This document shows positions 32,786 through 42,612 of a stretch of DNA of 64,000 nucleotides, piece after piece (position 1 is the first letter of the stretch; each line of letters opens with the position of its first letter). The stretch is from the NCBI RefSeq assembly GCF_003234265.2, contig NZ_CP126256.1, forward strand, positions 1,426,001-1,490,000, read 5' to 3'. The notes under the pieces were generated by a model. That model did no database searches and was not told where the DNA came from. It worked only from the letters and a program-made list of their open reading frames with translations. Source of the DNA: Curtobacterium sp. MCSS17_015 (GTDB lineage Bacteria; Actinomycetota; Actinomycetes; Actinomycetales; Microbacteriaceae). The position numbers and the translations under genes were made by a program.

Positions 32786-34720
32786 GTGAGCCTGCTCGCC
32801 AGCATCACGTCGCCGCGCGACCTGAAGCGTCTCTCCGACGCCCAGATGACCGACCTCGCCGCGGAGATCCGCAGCTTCCTGGTCGCCGAGGTCGCGAAGA
32901 CCGGCGGGCACCTCGGACCGAACCTCGGCGTCGTCGAGCTCACCCTCGCGATGCACCGGGTCTTCGAATCACCGCACGACCCGTTCGTCTTCGACACCGG
33001 GCACCAGTCCTACGTGCACAAGCTCGTCACCGGGCGCCAGGACTTCTCGCACCTGCGTGAACGCGGCGGCATCGCCGGGTACCCGCAGCGGAGCGAGTCG
33101 GAGCACGACATCGTCGAGTCGTCGCACGCGTCCTCGTCCCTGTCGTGGGCGGACGGCATCTCCCGGGCGTTCCAGCAGACCGGGCAGTCCGACCGCACGG
33201 TCGTGGCCGTCGTGGGTGACGGAGCGCTCACCGGTGGCATGACGTGGGAGGCGCTCAACAACATCTCGGACCAGAACGACCGTCGACTCGTCATCGTGGT
33301 CAACGACAACGGCCGCTCGTACGCACCGACCATCGGCGGCATGGCCCGCTTCCTCAGCTCCGTCCGGACGCGCCGCGAGTACCGCACGCTGTACGAGAAG
33401 AGCCGTGCGGCAGCGGACCACTTCGGCGCACCAGGACGCGCGGTGTACCGGGGGCTGCGCGGCGGCCTGCACGGGTTCCTCTCGCGGTTCACGAACAACG
33501 AGGCGCTCTACTCGAACCTGGACATCAAGTACGTCGGGCCCGTCGACGGGCACGACCAGCAGGCGATGGAGTCGGCGCTCCGCCAGGCGAAGGGCTACGG
33601 CTCACCGGTCATCGTGCACGCGATCACCGAGAAGGGCCACGGGTTCGAGCCGGCCCTCCGCGACCAGGCGGACCAGTTCCACGCGGTCGGGCACATCGAC
33701 CCGGAGACGGGCGAGTCGCTCGACGTCTCGTCAGGGCCCTCCTGGACGTCCGTCTTCGCCACCACCCTGGCCGAGGTCGGGCACGAGGACCCCCGCGTCG
33801 TGGCGATCACGGCGGCGATGCTCCGGCCGACCGGGCTGCACCTGTTCCAGCAGGCGCACCCCGAGCGGGTGATCGACGTCGGCATCGCGGAACAGCACGC
33901 CGTGACGACCGCGGCCGGGCTGGCGTACGGGGGGCTCCACCCGGTCGTCGCCCTGTACGCGACGTTCCTCAACCGCGCGTTCGACCAGGTGCTCATGGAC
34001 GTCGCACTGCACCGTGCCGGGGTCACGTTCGTCCTCGACCGCGCGGGCATCACGGGTCCGGATGGCCCGTCGCACCACGGCATGTGGGACCTCGCGCTGC
34101 TGCAGGTCGTCCCCGGCATCCGGATCGCCGCGCCGCGCGACGCCGTGACCCTGCGCGAGGAGTTCCGGGAGGCCGTGGCCGTCGACGACGCGCCGACGGT
34201 CCTCCGGTGGTCCAAGGGCCAGGTCGGGGCGGACATCCCGGCCGTCGAACGGCTCTCCGATGGGGTGGACGTGCTCCGGGAGCCTGCCGCCGACCAGGAA
34301 CAGGACGTGCTCGTCGTGGCCGTCGGCTCGATGGTGCCGACGGCGCTCGAGACGGCGAAGCTCCTCGAGGCGCAGGGCATCGGCGTGACCGTCGTCGACC
34401 CGCGCTGGGTCGTGCCGATCCCGGTGTCGCTCATCGACCTGTCCCGCAGCCACCGTCTCGTGATCACGATCGAGGACGGCGTCCGTGTCGGCGGCGTCGG
34501 CACCCGGTTGCGCCAGGACCTCCGCGCTGCCGGGGTCGACACCGGGGTGAACGAGCTCGGTCTGCCGGACGAGTTCATCGACCACGCCAGCCGGAGCCAG
34601 ATCCTCGCCGACGCGGGACTGACGCCACAGGCGATCGCCCGCGACGTCATCGACCAGGTCGTCGGCACGAAGGTGCCCCAGGCGAAGCCGGCTCGCCCGC
34701 GGGAGTCCGCCGAGCGCTGA
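32786..34720 (+). CDS. dxs: 1-deoxy-D-xylulose-5-phosphate synthase
   Basis: The 644-residue thiamine-diphosphate enzyme has GDGALTGGMTWEALNN for cofactor and metal binding, the N-terminal GHLGPNLGVVELT and DTGHQSYVHK motifs, and the pyrimidine-binding and C-terminal transketolase domains. It condenses pyruvate and glyceraldehyde-3-phosphate to DXP, the first step of the MEP isoprenoid pathway. GTG at 32786 follows AAAGGAG at 32774. It stands alone and ends before a 25-bp perfect-type hairpin. Confidence 0.96.
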   Translation: MSLLASITSPRDLKRLSDAQMTDLAAEIRSFLVAEVAKTGGHLGPNLGVVELTLAMHRVFESPHDPFVFDTGHQSYVHKLVTGRQDFSHLRERGGIAGYPQRSESEHDIVESSHASSSLSWADGISRAFQQTGQSDRTVVAVVGDGALTGGMTWEALNNISDQNDRRLVIVVNDNGRSYAPTIGGMARFLSSVRTRREYRTLYEKSRAAADHFGAPGRAVYRGLRGGLHGFLSRFTNNEALYSNLDIKYVGPVDGHDQQAMESALRQAKGYGSPVIVHAITEKGHGFEPALRDQADQFHAVGHIDPETGESLDVSSGPSWTSVFATTLAEVGHEDPRVVAITAAMLRPTGLHLFQQAHPERVIDVGIAEQHAVTTAAGLAYGGLHPVVALYATFLNRAFDQVLMDVALHRAGVTFVLDRAGITGPDGPSHHGMWDLALLQVVPGIRIAAPRDAVTLREEFREAVAVDDAPTVLRWSKGQVGADIPAVERLSDGVDVLREPAADQEQDVLVVAVGSMVPTALETAKLLEAQGIGVTVVDPRWVVPIPVSLIDLSRSHRLVITIEDGVRVGGVGTRLRQDLRAAGVDTGVNELGLPDEFIDHASRSQILADAGLTPQAIARDVIDQVVGTKVPQAKPARPRESAER

Positions 34721-34783
34721 GCGCCCGACGGCCAGGTTGGGCGTGCCCGCCTCGTCGCGCCCACCGCGCTTCAGCGTCGCACA

Positions 34784-34833
34784 ACAGGAACCGCCCCGAA
34801 CCACGGGATCCCGTGGTCCGGGGCGGTTCCTGT
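34784..34833. terminator. Bidirectional terminator between dxs and fadB
   Basis: 25-base arms (34784-34808 and 34809-34833) pair with one mismatch and no true loop, between convergent genes. Confidence 0.85.
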
Positions 34834-34874
34834 CGTGAGGGGCCGGTCGGCGCCGGGCGCCGGGCCGCGCCGCG

Positions 34875-37013
34875 CTATCGCGAAGCGGGGCCGACGATCC
34901 GCGGCTCGTGGAACGTGCCGCCGAAGACACGCTCCGAGGCACCGCTGCGGTCGAGGTACGGGCTGATGCCACCAGCCTGGAACGGGTAGCCCGCGCCGAG
35001 GATGAGCCCGAGGTCGATCTCCTCGACGTGCTCGACCACGTTGTCCTCGAGCATGCGGTGCACCTCGTCGGCCAGGGCGTCCTCGAACCGGCGCTGCATC
35101 TCGGCAGCATCGACGGGCTTCGCGTCCTTCTTCGGCGGCGCGACGAGCTTCACGGCGGCGGGGTCGTACCCGGTCGCGTTGCCCTTCTTGTCGCGGGTCA
35201 GGATCGTGCCGTGCTCGGCGATCCGCTTCAGGCCGTCGCCCGGGTAGAAGCGCTCCGGCCACGCCGCGTGGTGCGAGTCGAGCACGTGCGCGCCCACCGG
35301 CAGGCCGACGAGCTCGAGCAGCTCGAACGGCGACATCGGCAGGCCCAGGGGAGCGGCGCCCTCGGCGACGGTGTCGAACGAGGTGCCCTCCTCGACGCCG
35401 CGCATGGCCTCGCCGAGCACCCGGGCGAGCACCCGGTTGACGACGAAGCCCGGCTGGTCGGCCGTGACGATCGCCGTCTTCTTCAGGGTCTTCGCGACCG
35501 CGAGCGCGGTGGCGACGGCCTCGTCGGACGTCTTCGCCCCACGGACGACCTCGAGCAGCGGCATCACCGCGACCGGGTTGAAGAAGTGGAAGCCGACCAG
35601 ACGCTCGGGGTTCGTCAGGACCGAGGCCATCTCGTCGACGGACAGCGACGACGTGTTCGTGGCGAGGATCGCATCGGGTGCGATGACCTGCTCGATCTTC
35701 CGGAACACGTCCTGCTTGACGCCCATCTCCTCGAAGACGGCTTCGATGACCCAGTCGGCGTCGGCGAACGCGTCGTAGGACACCGACCCGGAGACGAGCC
35801 CGGTGATGCGGTTCGCGTCGTCCGGGGAGATGCGGCCCTTCTCGAGGAGCTTCGCGACCTCACCGGCGATCCGCGCCACCCCCGCGTCGACCCGCTCCTG
35901 CGACACGTCGGTGATGACGACGGGCACACCGAGACGGCGGGCGAAGAGCAGGGCGAACTGCGACGCCATGAGCCCGGCGCCGAGGACGCCGACCTTCGTG
36001 ATCTTCTTCGCGTCGACGCCCTCGGGGGCACCCACGGGACGCTTGGCCCGCTTCTGCACGAGGTCGAACGCGTACATCGACGCGGCGAACTGGTCTCCGG
36101 CGAGGAGGTCGGCGAGGGCGTCGTCCTCACCCGCGAACCGCTCGTCGAGCGAACCGGACTTCGCCTCGGCGACGAGGTCGAGCGCGCGGAACGGGGACTT
36201 CGGGACGGTGCCGATCTTCGACGCGACCTGCCCGCGGGCGACCTTGACCACCGTGCCCCATGCGGCCTTCTCGAGCATGCCGGGTTCGTTCTTCCGCACG
36301 ACCTTGGTGCGGCCGGTCACGACGGCGTCGGCCCAGGCGACCGCGGACGGCAGGAACGTCACCGAGGGGATCAGCGCGTCGCCGATGCCGAGTTCGACCG
36401 CGGCCTTGCCGTCCATCAGGCGGTTGTTCTTCAGCGGGTTCTCCACGATGACCCGCAGGGCCTTCTCCGGGCCGATGAGCCGGGGGAGCAGTGTCGCGCC
36501 GCCCCAGCCGGGGATGATGCCGAGGAAGACCTCGGGCAGCCCGATGCCCTGCGCGGCGGACGAGAACACGCGGTACGTGCAGTGCAGCGCGACCTCGAGC
36601 CCGCCGCCGAGCGCGATGCCGTTGACGAACGCGAACGACGGCACCCCGAGCTCGCTGAACTTGCGGAGGGTGGCGTGCCCGAGGACGCCGAGCTCGTGCG
36701 CGACCTCGCGCGAGGGCAGCGCGGCAGCCTGCGAGAGGTCGGCGCCCGCGGCGAAGCAGTACTCCTTGCCGGTGACGGCGACGGCCTGCACGGTGCCGGC
36801 CGCTGCAGCTGCGCGCAGCTCGTCGAGCACGTCCGAGAGTTCGCGCATGGTCCGCGGACCGAGCGTCGACGGGCGCTTGTAGTCCTTGCCGTTGTCGAGC
36901 GTGATGAGCGCGAGCGTGCCGCCGGAGGGCAGCGCGACGTGCTTGACGTAGGAGTGGGTGACGACCTCGTCCTCGCTCAGGGCGGTCAACTGGTCGGTCG
37001 GTGCGATGGTCAT
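34875..37013 (-). CDS. fadB: Beta-oxidation fusion: enoyl-CoA hydratase/3-hydroxyacyl-CoA dehydrogenase
   Basis: The 712-residue protein has an N-terminal crotonase domain (NGIALGGGLEVALHC and PEVFLGIIPGWGG, about residues 50-270). After a linker, an NAD-binding 3-hydroxyacyl-CoA dehydrogenase domain follows (VGVLGAGLMASQFALLFARR, about 335 on) with the usual C-terminal helical repeats. It performs two successive steps of fatty-acid beta-oxidation. The start ATG lies 2 bases after the thiolase stop, so the two genes form a typical fadA-fadB operon. A role in breakdown of other acyl-CoAs is possible. Confidence 0.93.
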   Translation of the reverse strand: MTIAPTDQLTALSEDEVVTHSYVKHVALPSGGTLALITLDNGKDYKRPSTLGPRTMRELSDVLDELRAAAAAGTVQAVAVTGKEYCFAAGADLSQAAALPSREVAHELGVLGHATLRKFSELGVPSFAFVNGIALGGGLEVALHCTYRVFSSAAQGIGLPEVFLGIIPGWGGATLLPRLIGPEKALRVIVENPLKNNRLMDGKAAVELGIGDALIPSVTFLPSAVAWADAVVTGRTKVVRKNEPGMLEKAAWGTVVKVARGQVASKIGTVPKSPFRALDLVAEAKSGSLDERFAGEDDALADLLAGDQFAASMYAFDLVQKRAKRPVGAPEGVDAKKITKVGVLGAGLMASQFALLFARRLGVPVVITDVSQERVDAGVARIAGEVAKLLEKGRISPDDANRITGLVSGSVSYDAFADADWVIEAVFEEMGVKQDVFRKIEQVIAPDAILATNTSSLSVDEMASVLTNPERLVGFHFFNPVAVMPLLEVVRGAKTSDEAVATALAVAKTLKKTAIVTADQPGFVVNRVLARVLGEAMRGVEEGTSFDTVAEGAAPLGLPMSPFELLELVGLPVGAHVLDSHHAAWPERFYPGDGLKRIAEHGTILTRDKKGNATGYDPAAVKLVAPPKKDAKPVDAAEMQRRFEDALADEVHRMLEDNVVEHVEEIDLGLILGAGYPFQAGGISPYLDRSGASERVFGGTFHEPRIVGPASR

Positions 37014-37015
37014 GG

Positions 37016-38227
37016 TCAGGCCGCCTTCCGTGCCGCGCTCTTGCTGTAGTTCGGGTTCTCCCAGATGACCGTGCCGCCCTGACCGAGGCCGATGCACATG
37101 GTCGTGATGCCGTACTTGACGTCCGGGCGCTCGGCGAACTGTGCTGCGAGCTGCGTCATCAGGCGGACGCCGCTCGAGGCGAGGGGGTGCCCGACGGCGA
37201 TGGCGCCGCCCCAGGCGTTCACGTTCGGGGAGTCCTGCGCGATGCCGTAGTTGTCGAGGAACGCGAGCACCTGGACCGCGAACGCCTCGTTGATCTCGAA
37301 CAGGCCGATGTCGTCGATCGACAGGCCAGCCTTCCGGAGCGCCTTGTCGGTCGCGGGGATGGGCCCGACGCCCATCACCTCGGGATCCACGCCCGCGAAG
37401 GCGAAGGAGACCATGCGCATCTTCGTCGGCAGACCGTGCTGCTTCGCGCCGTCTTCGGACGCGAGCAGGCTCATCGTCGCGCCGTCGTTGAGGCCCGCGG
37501 CGTTGCCGGCGGTGACCCGTCCGTGGGGCCGGAAGGGCGTCTTCAACGCAGCCAGGGCCTCCAGGGTGGTGCCGGGGCGCGGCGGCTCGTCCTTCGTGAC
37601 GATGTCCCAGCCCTGGCCGGTGTTGACCTCGACCGGGATGACGTCGGGCTGTAGCTTGCCGGCGCCCCAGGCGGCGGCGTAGCGCTGCTGGGACTGCACG
37701 GCGAAGGCGTCGGTGCGGTCCTTCGTGATCGCCGGGAAGCGGTCGTGCAGGCGCTCGGCGGTGTTGCCCATCACGAGCGCGTCCGGCGCGACCATGCGCT
37801 CCGCGACGAAGCGGGGGTTCGGGTCGGCGTTGAAGCCCATCGGGTGGCGACCCATGTGCTCGACGCCACCGGCGATGGCGACGTCGGCGGCACCGAAGGC
37901 GATCGCGCCGGCGAGGGTCGTGACGCTCGTCATCGCGCCGGCACACATCCGGTCGATGGCGTAACCGGGGACGGACTTCGGCAGGCCGGCGAGCATCCCG
38001 ACGGTGCGGCCGAGGGTCAGCCCCTGGTCGCCCTGCTGCGTGGTCGCGGCGACCGCGACGTCGTCGACGGCGGCACCGTCCAGCGAGTTGTTCCGGTCGA
38101 GCAGGCCGCGCATCGCGTGCACCGCGAGGTCGTCGGCACGGGTGCGCCAGAAGACGCCCTTCTCACCGGCGCGGCCGAACGGTGTGCGGACACCGTCCAC
38201 GAACACGACGTCTGATGTCTTCGGCAA
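37016..38227 (-). CDS. fadA: Acetyl-CoA acyltransferase (thiolase)
   Basis: The 403-residue thiolase has the acylated Cys95 in IDRMCAGAMTS, the NEAFA motif and the C-terminal CIGLGQGG with the acid/base Cys. It cleaves 3-ketoacyl-CoA to acetyl-CoA. The start is chosen as TTG at 38227 because GGAGG lies 6 bases upstream (38234-38238); an upstream TTG at 38248 has no such site. It is the first gene of the fadA-fadB operon. Confidence 0.93.
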   Translation of the reverse strand: MPKTSDVVFVDGVRTPFGRAGEKGVFWRTRADDLAVHAMRGLLDRNNSLDGAAVDDVAVAATTQQGDQGLTLGRTVGMLAGLPKSVPGYAIDRMCAGAMTSVTTLAGAIAFGAADVAIAGGVEHMGRHPMGFNADPNPRFVAERMVAPDALVMGNTAERLHDRFPAITKDRTDAFAVQSQQRYAAAWGAGKLQPDVIPVEVNTGQGWDIVTKDEPPRPGTTLEALAALKTPFRPHGRVTAGNAAGLNDGATMSLLASEDGAKQHGLPTKMRMVSFAFAGVDPEVMGVGPIPATDKALRKAGLSIDDIGLFEINEAFAVQVLAFLDNYGIAQDSPNVNAWGGAIAVGHPLASSGVRLMTQLAAQFAERPDVKYGITTMCIGLGQGGTVIWENPNYSKSAARKAA

Positions 38228-38353
38228 TGCGAGCCTCCAGATCCACAACGATCGGGTCGGGGGTCCTGTCGCCCCGACCTGGCCGGGCCTCGCCCGGCGA
38301 CGCTCCGACGCTAGTACCCCCGGCTGAGCGGCGGCACGTCGGTTGGGCGGTTC

Positions 38354-39712
38354 CTACGAGCCGGTCGTCCCGGTGGCTGCGTCGGGCTGTCCGTCTGCGA
38401 CAAGAGCGGCGTCACCCTGCTCGGCTGCGTCGGGTGCTGCGCCGTCCGTGTCGTCGTCCGGCCGGGAGGCCGTGGTCGCCGTGACCGCGGCCGCCGGGTC
38501 CGCGACGGACCGGTCCGCGGCGACCTCGAACGCGTGCGCGATGACCGAGGCGGTCTCCTCGACCTGCCACGGCCGGGCGTCGTGCGACGCCAGGGCGGCG
38601 CCGACGGTCTCCGTCGCGACGGACTTCGGCGGGTTCCAGGACACCAGACGGAGCGTCTCCGGCGTGAGCAGGTTCTCGACGGGCAGGTCCAGTTCCGCGG
38701 CGCGGGCGGTGACGGCCGCGCGGGCGGCACGGTACCGACGGTCCGCGTCCGGGTTGCGGTCCGCCCATGCGCGCGGCGGCGGGAGGCTCGGTTCGCCGCC
38801 GCCACGCAGGCGCGGCAGGTCCTCGGTGGTCCGGCCCTCCTCGACGGCGGCCCACCAGCGGTCGAGCTCCGAGCGGCTGGCCCGACCGGTGAAGGTCTTC
38901 AGCGCGCCGAGCTCGGCGCGCGAGGTCGGAGCGGCAGCGGCGGCGGCGATGATCGCGGAGTCGGGGATGGTCCGTCCCGGCGCGATGTCGGTCTCCTGCG
39001 CGTACGCGTCACGTGCGAGCCACAGCGACCGGGCGATCGCGAGGGCCCGGGCACCGCGGAGCGCGTTCATGCCCGACAGGCGACGCCAGGGCTCGGCGCG
39101 CGGGGGCTTCGGGGCGCGGGCGAGGACGGCGGCGAACTCCTCCTCGGCGATCCGGGTCTTGCCGGCGGCCTCCAGGACCTCGGCGAGGGAGTCACGCAGA
39201 TCGGGGAGCAGTTCGACGTCGAGGGCGGCGTAGACGAGCCAGGCCTGGGGCAGCGGACGGGTCGACCAGTCCGCGGCGGAGTGCGCCTTCGCGAGCGTGA
39301 TGCCGAGCAGCTGCTCGACGACCGCGCCGAGCCCCACGCGCGGGAAGCCGGCGATCCGGGCCCCGAGCTCGGTGTCGAAGATCCTCGTCGGGACCAGTCC
39401 GACCTCGCGGAGGCACGGCAGGTCCTGCGACGCGGCGTGGAAGACCCACTCCTCGTCGACGATGGCCGCCTGCAGGTCGCTGAAGTCACCGATCGCGATC
39501 GGATCGAACAGGAACGAGCCGGAGCCGCGGCGGAACACCTGGATGAGGTAGGCCCGCTGCGAGTAGCGGTAGCCGCTGGCGCGCTCGGCATCGACGGCGA
39601 CCGGGCCGTGCCCGGCGGCGAGTCGTGCGACGGCGTCGAGGTACTCCTCGCGGTCCTCGATGACGTGGACGGCGTCGTGCGTGTCCTCGTAGGCGGGATC
39701 GGCGTCAGTCAC
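38354..39712 (-). CDS. rnd: Ribonuclease D-like 3'-5' exonuclease with HRDC domain
   Basis: The 452-residue protein has the DEDD exonuclease motifs (GPVAVDAERASGYRY, then FDTELGARI and YAALDVELLPDL) and a following HRDC-type helical domain (about residues 205-285). The C-terminal 90 residues are acidic and poorly conserved. In E. coli the family trims tRNA 3' ends; the actinobacterial role is less clear. GTG at 39712 follows GGAGG and overlaps the DUF3000 gene by 8 bases, so the two are coupled. Confidence 0.9.
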   Translation of the reverse strand: MTDADPAYEDTHDAVHVIEDREEYLDAVARLAAGHGPVAVDAERASGYRYSQRAYLIQVFRRGSGSFLFDPIAIGDFSDLQAAIVDEEWVFHAASQDLPCLREVGLVPTRIFDTELGARIAGFPRVGLGAVVEQLLGITLAKAHSAADWSTRPLPQAWLVYAALDVELLPDLRDSLAEVLEAAGKTRIAEEEFAAVLARAPKPPRAEPWRRLSGMNALRGARALAIARSLWLARDAYAQETDIAPGRTIPDSAIIAAAAAAPTSRAELGALKTFTGRASRSELDRWWAAVEEGRTTEDLPRLRGGGEPSLPPPRAWADRNPDADRRYRAARAAVTARAAELDLPVENLLTPETLRLVSWNPPKSVATETVGAALASHDARPWQVEETASVIAHAFEVAADRSVADPAAAVTATTASRPDDDTDGAAPDAAEQGDAALVADGQPDAATGTTGS

Positions 39713-40301
39713 GGGCGAGCCTCCGAGGGGCCAGGAGTGAGACACCGTCCGAGGCCGGGGGGAGTCCGGCGAGCATCGCCACGATCTCCTCCCACGCCTG
39801 CACGTGCGGCGTCAGGTCGTCGTCGAGGGGCGTCCACGACGCCCGGAGTTCCAGTTGCGCACCGTCGCCCTGCGCCGCGAGCTCGCCGTAGCCGCGCGAG
39901 ATGATCTTCGTCGCGGTACCCGAGGCGTTCGCGTACCGGGCACCGTGCGCTCCGAGGGCGTCGACGAGCCAGCTCCACGTCACGTCGGCGACGAACTCGT
40001 CGACACCGATCTCCGGTTCCAGCGGCGCCTGCGCGAAGGTGACGATGCGGTACGCACCGCCCCAGCCCTCGGGTTCGGCCGGATCGTGCAGGGCGATGAA
40101 GCGTCCGGTGCCGAGGTCCGAGTCCACCCCGTGCACGGCACCCGACACGTCCGCCGCGAGGGCGAGCGAGAAGGGTGCGATGCGGCTCGGCGAGGGGATC
40201 TCGGCGACCGTGGTCTCGGTGCGGGTCCTGCCACTCGACACGAACGCGCGGAGACGCGCGAACGCCTCCGGTTCGGCGTCGGGGACTCGGGATTCGGGCA
40301 C
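39705..40301 (-). CDS. DUF3000 protein
   Basis: The 198-residue protein matches actinobacterial DUF3000: SRIAPFSLALAADV early on, GRFIALHDPAEPEGWGG in the middle, and SWTPLDDDLTPHVQAWEE near the end. It is regularly found next to RNase D, as here. The GTG start has no strong Shine-Dalgarno. Function unknown; no membrane or secretion signal. Confidence 0.9.
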   Translation of the reverse strand: MPESRVPDAEPEAFARLRAFVSSGRTRTETTVAEIPSPSRIAPFSLALAADVSGAVHGVDSDLGTGRFIALHDPAEPEGWGGAYRIVTFAQAPLEPEIGVDEFVADVTWSWLVDALGAHGARYANASGTATKIISRGYGELAAQGDGAQLELRASWTPLDDDLTPHVQAWEEIVAMLAGLPPASDGVSLLAPRRLARD

Positions 40302-40399
40302 GGATGCAGACTAGGCTCCGGATCGAGCACCGGTGCGGGCGGCACGCCGTCCGCCGCGCAGTCGTGCTGCCCGCAGTCGTCCTCTTCCTGGAGGCCCGC

Positions 40400-41644
40400 A
40401 TGCCCCGCCCTTCCGCCGCCGTCCGTCCCGCACGTCGGTCGCGGCCGGGGCGGGTTGAACGCACGGCGCGCTCCGCCGGCTTCTTCGCGCTCGGAGCCGG
40501 CCTCACCGCCGCCGCCTTCGGCGTCGCCGTCATCGGTGGCTCGGTGGCGGCCGTGGCTCGCGCCGTCGTCACCCCGGACCGCAAGCGCACCGAGCGGGTC
40601 CCGATCATCGCGGTCGACCTGGAGGCCCGCACCGTCACCCTGGGCCGGAGTCCCGACACCGAGCTGCAGGGCCGGTACAGCCTGTGGTTCGGCGGAGCGA
40701 CCGGGCACATGCGTGTCGGCGAGGTGCTCGCCGTCACCGACACCGCCGTCACCCGTCGGATCATCGCGGTGGACGCCGGCGACCCGACCCTTGCACGGCG
40801 CGGACGATGGGGCGGCTGGTTCTACCTGACCCCGGGGGAGCTCGGCGTCCCGGTCGAGGACGTCGACGTGCTGACCCCGAACGGCCCGGCGCCCGCCTGG
40901 GTCGTCCGTGCCGAGGACCCGGGGGCGCCCTGGGCAGTCCTCGTGCACGGTCGCGGCGTCACCCGCGCCGAGACGATCCGTGCCGTCCCGGTGTTCCGCG
41001 CGGCCGGGTACTCCGTGCTGCTGGTGTCGTGGCGGAACGACGGCGTCGCGCCCCCGAGTGCGGACGGCCGCTACGGTCTCGGCTCGACCGAGTGGGAGGA
41101 CGTCGACGCCGCGCTCGACTGGGTCGCGCAGCAGGGCGCCGCAAGCGTCGTCCTCATGGGCTGGTCGATGGGCGGAGCCGTGGTCCTGCAGACGCTGGTG
41201 CGCTCGGGGCTCGCGCACCTGGTCTCCGGCATCGTCCTGGACTCGGCCGTCGTCGACTGGAACGCCGTCCTCAAGTCGCAGAGCCGCGCGCTCCGGCTGC
41301 CCCGGCCGGTCCGCAAGGTGGCGCAGTGGGTCCTCCGCACGCCGGTCGTGCACCGGATCGCCGGGCTCGATCAGCCGATCGACCTCCGCGAACTCGACAT
41401 GGTCGCCCGCGCCGACGAACTCCACGTCCCGATCCTGCTGCTGCACAGCGACGACGACGGGTTCGTCCCCTCGTCGGCGGCACACGACCTCGCTGCAGCA
41501 CGGCCCGACCTGGTGCAGCTCGAGGTCGCGCACGTCGCCCGGCACACGAAGCTCTGGAACCACGACGCGGACTGGTTCGACGCGCGGATCCTGGCGTGGC
41601 TGACCGAGGTGGTGGCGTCGCGGCCGGCGGCCGACGTGCGGTGA
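40400..41644 (+). CDS. Membrane-anchored alpha/beta hydrolase
   Basis: The 414-residue protein has one membrane segment (about residues 30-60) and a hydrolase domain: oxyanion segment AVLVHGRGVTR, nucleophile elbow GWSMGGA, a likely acid Asp in LLLHSDDDGFVP, and a final His in HVARHTKLW. The family may act as esterase, lipase or peptidase; substrate unknown. The ATG at 40400 is behind CTGGAGG at 40389-40395. It is followed by intergenic hairpin copy 5. Confidence 0.88.
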   Translation: MPRPSAAVRPARRSRPGRVERTARSAGFFALGAGLTAAAFGVAVIGGSVAAVARAVVTPDRKRTERVPIIAVDLEARTVTLGRSPDTELQGRYSLWFGGATGHMRVGEVLAVTDTAVTRRIIAVDAGDPTLARRGRWGGWFYLTPGELGVPVEDVDVLTPNGPAPAWVVRAEDPGAPWAVLVHGRGVTRAETIRAVPVFRAAGYSVLLVSWRNDGVAPPSADGRYGLGSTEWEDVDAALDWVAQQGAASVVLMGWSMGGAVVLQTLVRSGLAHLVSGIVLDSAVVDWNAVLKSQSRALRLPRPVRKVAQWVLRTPVVHRIAGLDQPIDLRELDMVARADELHVPILLLHSDDDGFVPSSAAHDLAAARPDLVQLEVAHVARHTKLWNHDADWFDARILAWLTEVVASRPAADVR

Positions 41645-41650
41645 CCGACA

Positions 41651-41696
41651 TCGGACGGGAGGCGCGGGGACCAGCCGTGACGCGCCTCCCGTCCGA
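41651..41696. repeat. Intergenic GGAGGC/GCCTCC hairpin, copy 5
   Basis: Perfect 16-base stem (41651-41666 with 41681-41696) and a 14-base loop, between the convergent hydrolase and Imm26-like genes. Confidence 0.8.
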
Positions 41697-41769
41697 CGGG
41701 TGGTCACCACCCGCCCTCCGTGGCGACGCGTCCGGCTTCATCGGTTGCCCGCTGCAGCGCCTGCCCGGC

Positions 41770-42564
41770 TCAGCGCGCGGGGAAGAGGTCGACCGACCGC
41801 GGGGTGGAGCGGTAGCGGAGGTGCTCGAAGTCCGGGTGCCAGTCGACGAGGCCCACCACGGCGCGGACGGCGATGTCGATGAAGTACGGCGACACGACGA
41901 CGCGGCGGGGGATCGTCGTCGCCTCGATCTCGGTGGCGGGTCGGGAGCGCGACCCGCTGAAGTCGGTGACGTACACGCCGTCGAGGTCCGTGCCCCAGGT
42001 GTACGCGGGCAACAGGCGGTCGGTGTCCGGGGCGACGTTGCCGACGACCTCCCACATGCCCGGCTGGAACCGCGCCGGCAGGGTCAGCCCGGCCACCACC
42101 GGCTGCGTGGCGAGCACGACGAGCGGGTCGGCGGGGCGCGGCAGGTCCTCGGGGCGCTGGAAGACCGCGACGTAGACGGCGTCGTGCAGCGTCGCGAGGA
42201 CGTGCCCGAGCAGCACGCGGCCGCCGCCGTCCGGGATGAAGAAGACGTCACCGGGCTCGGCGGTGAACGGTTGGCGGCTGAGTGGGACCAGCTCGTCGGC
42301 GGGCGTCTCGGCGCGGGCGGACGAGCGGTCTGCCGCTGATTCCGTTGCGGGCGGATGCAACGCCGCCGCACCGGAGCGTCGAAGTCGTTCGACCTGTTCG
42401 TCGAGGTCACGGCCGGGTGTGCCGCGGCCGACGATGTCGATGGTGAAGACCTTCTCGGGGTCAGCCCTGGTCTCGGCCAGGAGCTGCGCGAAGAGCTGCT
42501 GCCCGCTGTCAGCCTGGTGGAACTCGGAGCCCGATGGCTGGTCCTTCTTGCGCTTGCCGAACAC
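41770..42564 (-). CDS. Imm26-like immunity protein
   Basis: The 264-residue protein has a low-complexity start and a domain with GDVFFIPDGGGRVLLGHVLA and WEVVGNVAPD. This resembles the Imm26 family of immunity proteins that block polymorphic toxins. It lies at the downstream end of a series of immunity-like genes on the minus strand. Which toxin it would counter is not shown by the sequence. It is 48 bases downstream of the next gene, with no hairpin between them. Confidence 0.65.
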   Translation of the reverse strand: MFGKRKKDQPSGSEFHQADSGQQLFAQLLAETRADPEKVFTIDIVGRGTPGRDLDEQVERLRRSGAAALHPPATESAADRSSARAETPADELVPLSRQPFTAEPGDVFFIPDGGGRVLLGHVLATLHDAVYVAVFQRPEDLPRPADPLVVLATQPVVAGLTLPARFQPGMWEVVGNVAPDTDRLLPAYTWGTDLDGVYVTDFSGSRSRPATEIEATTIPRRVVVSPYFIDIAVRAVVGLVDWHPDFEHLRYRSTPRSVDLFPAR

Positions 42565-42612
42565 GTCGTCCGTCCCCCTCGTCCGATGACACCCTCATCG
42601 TGGCACGACTGG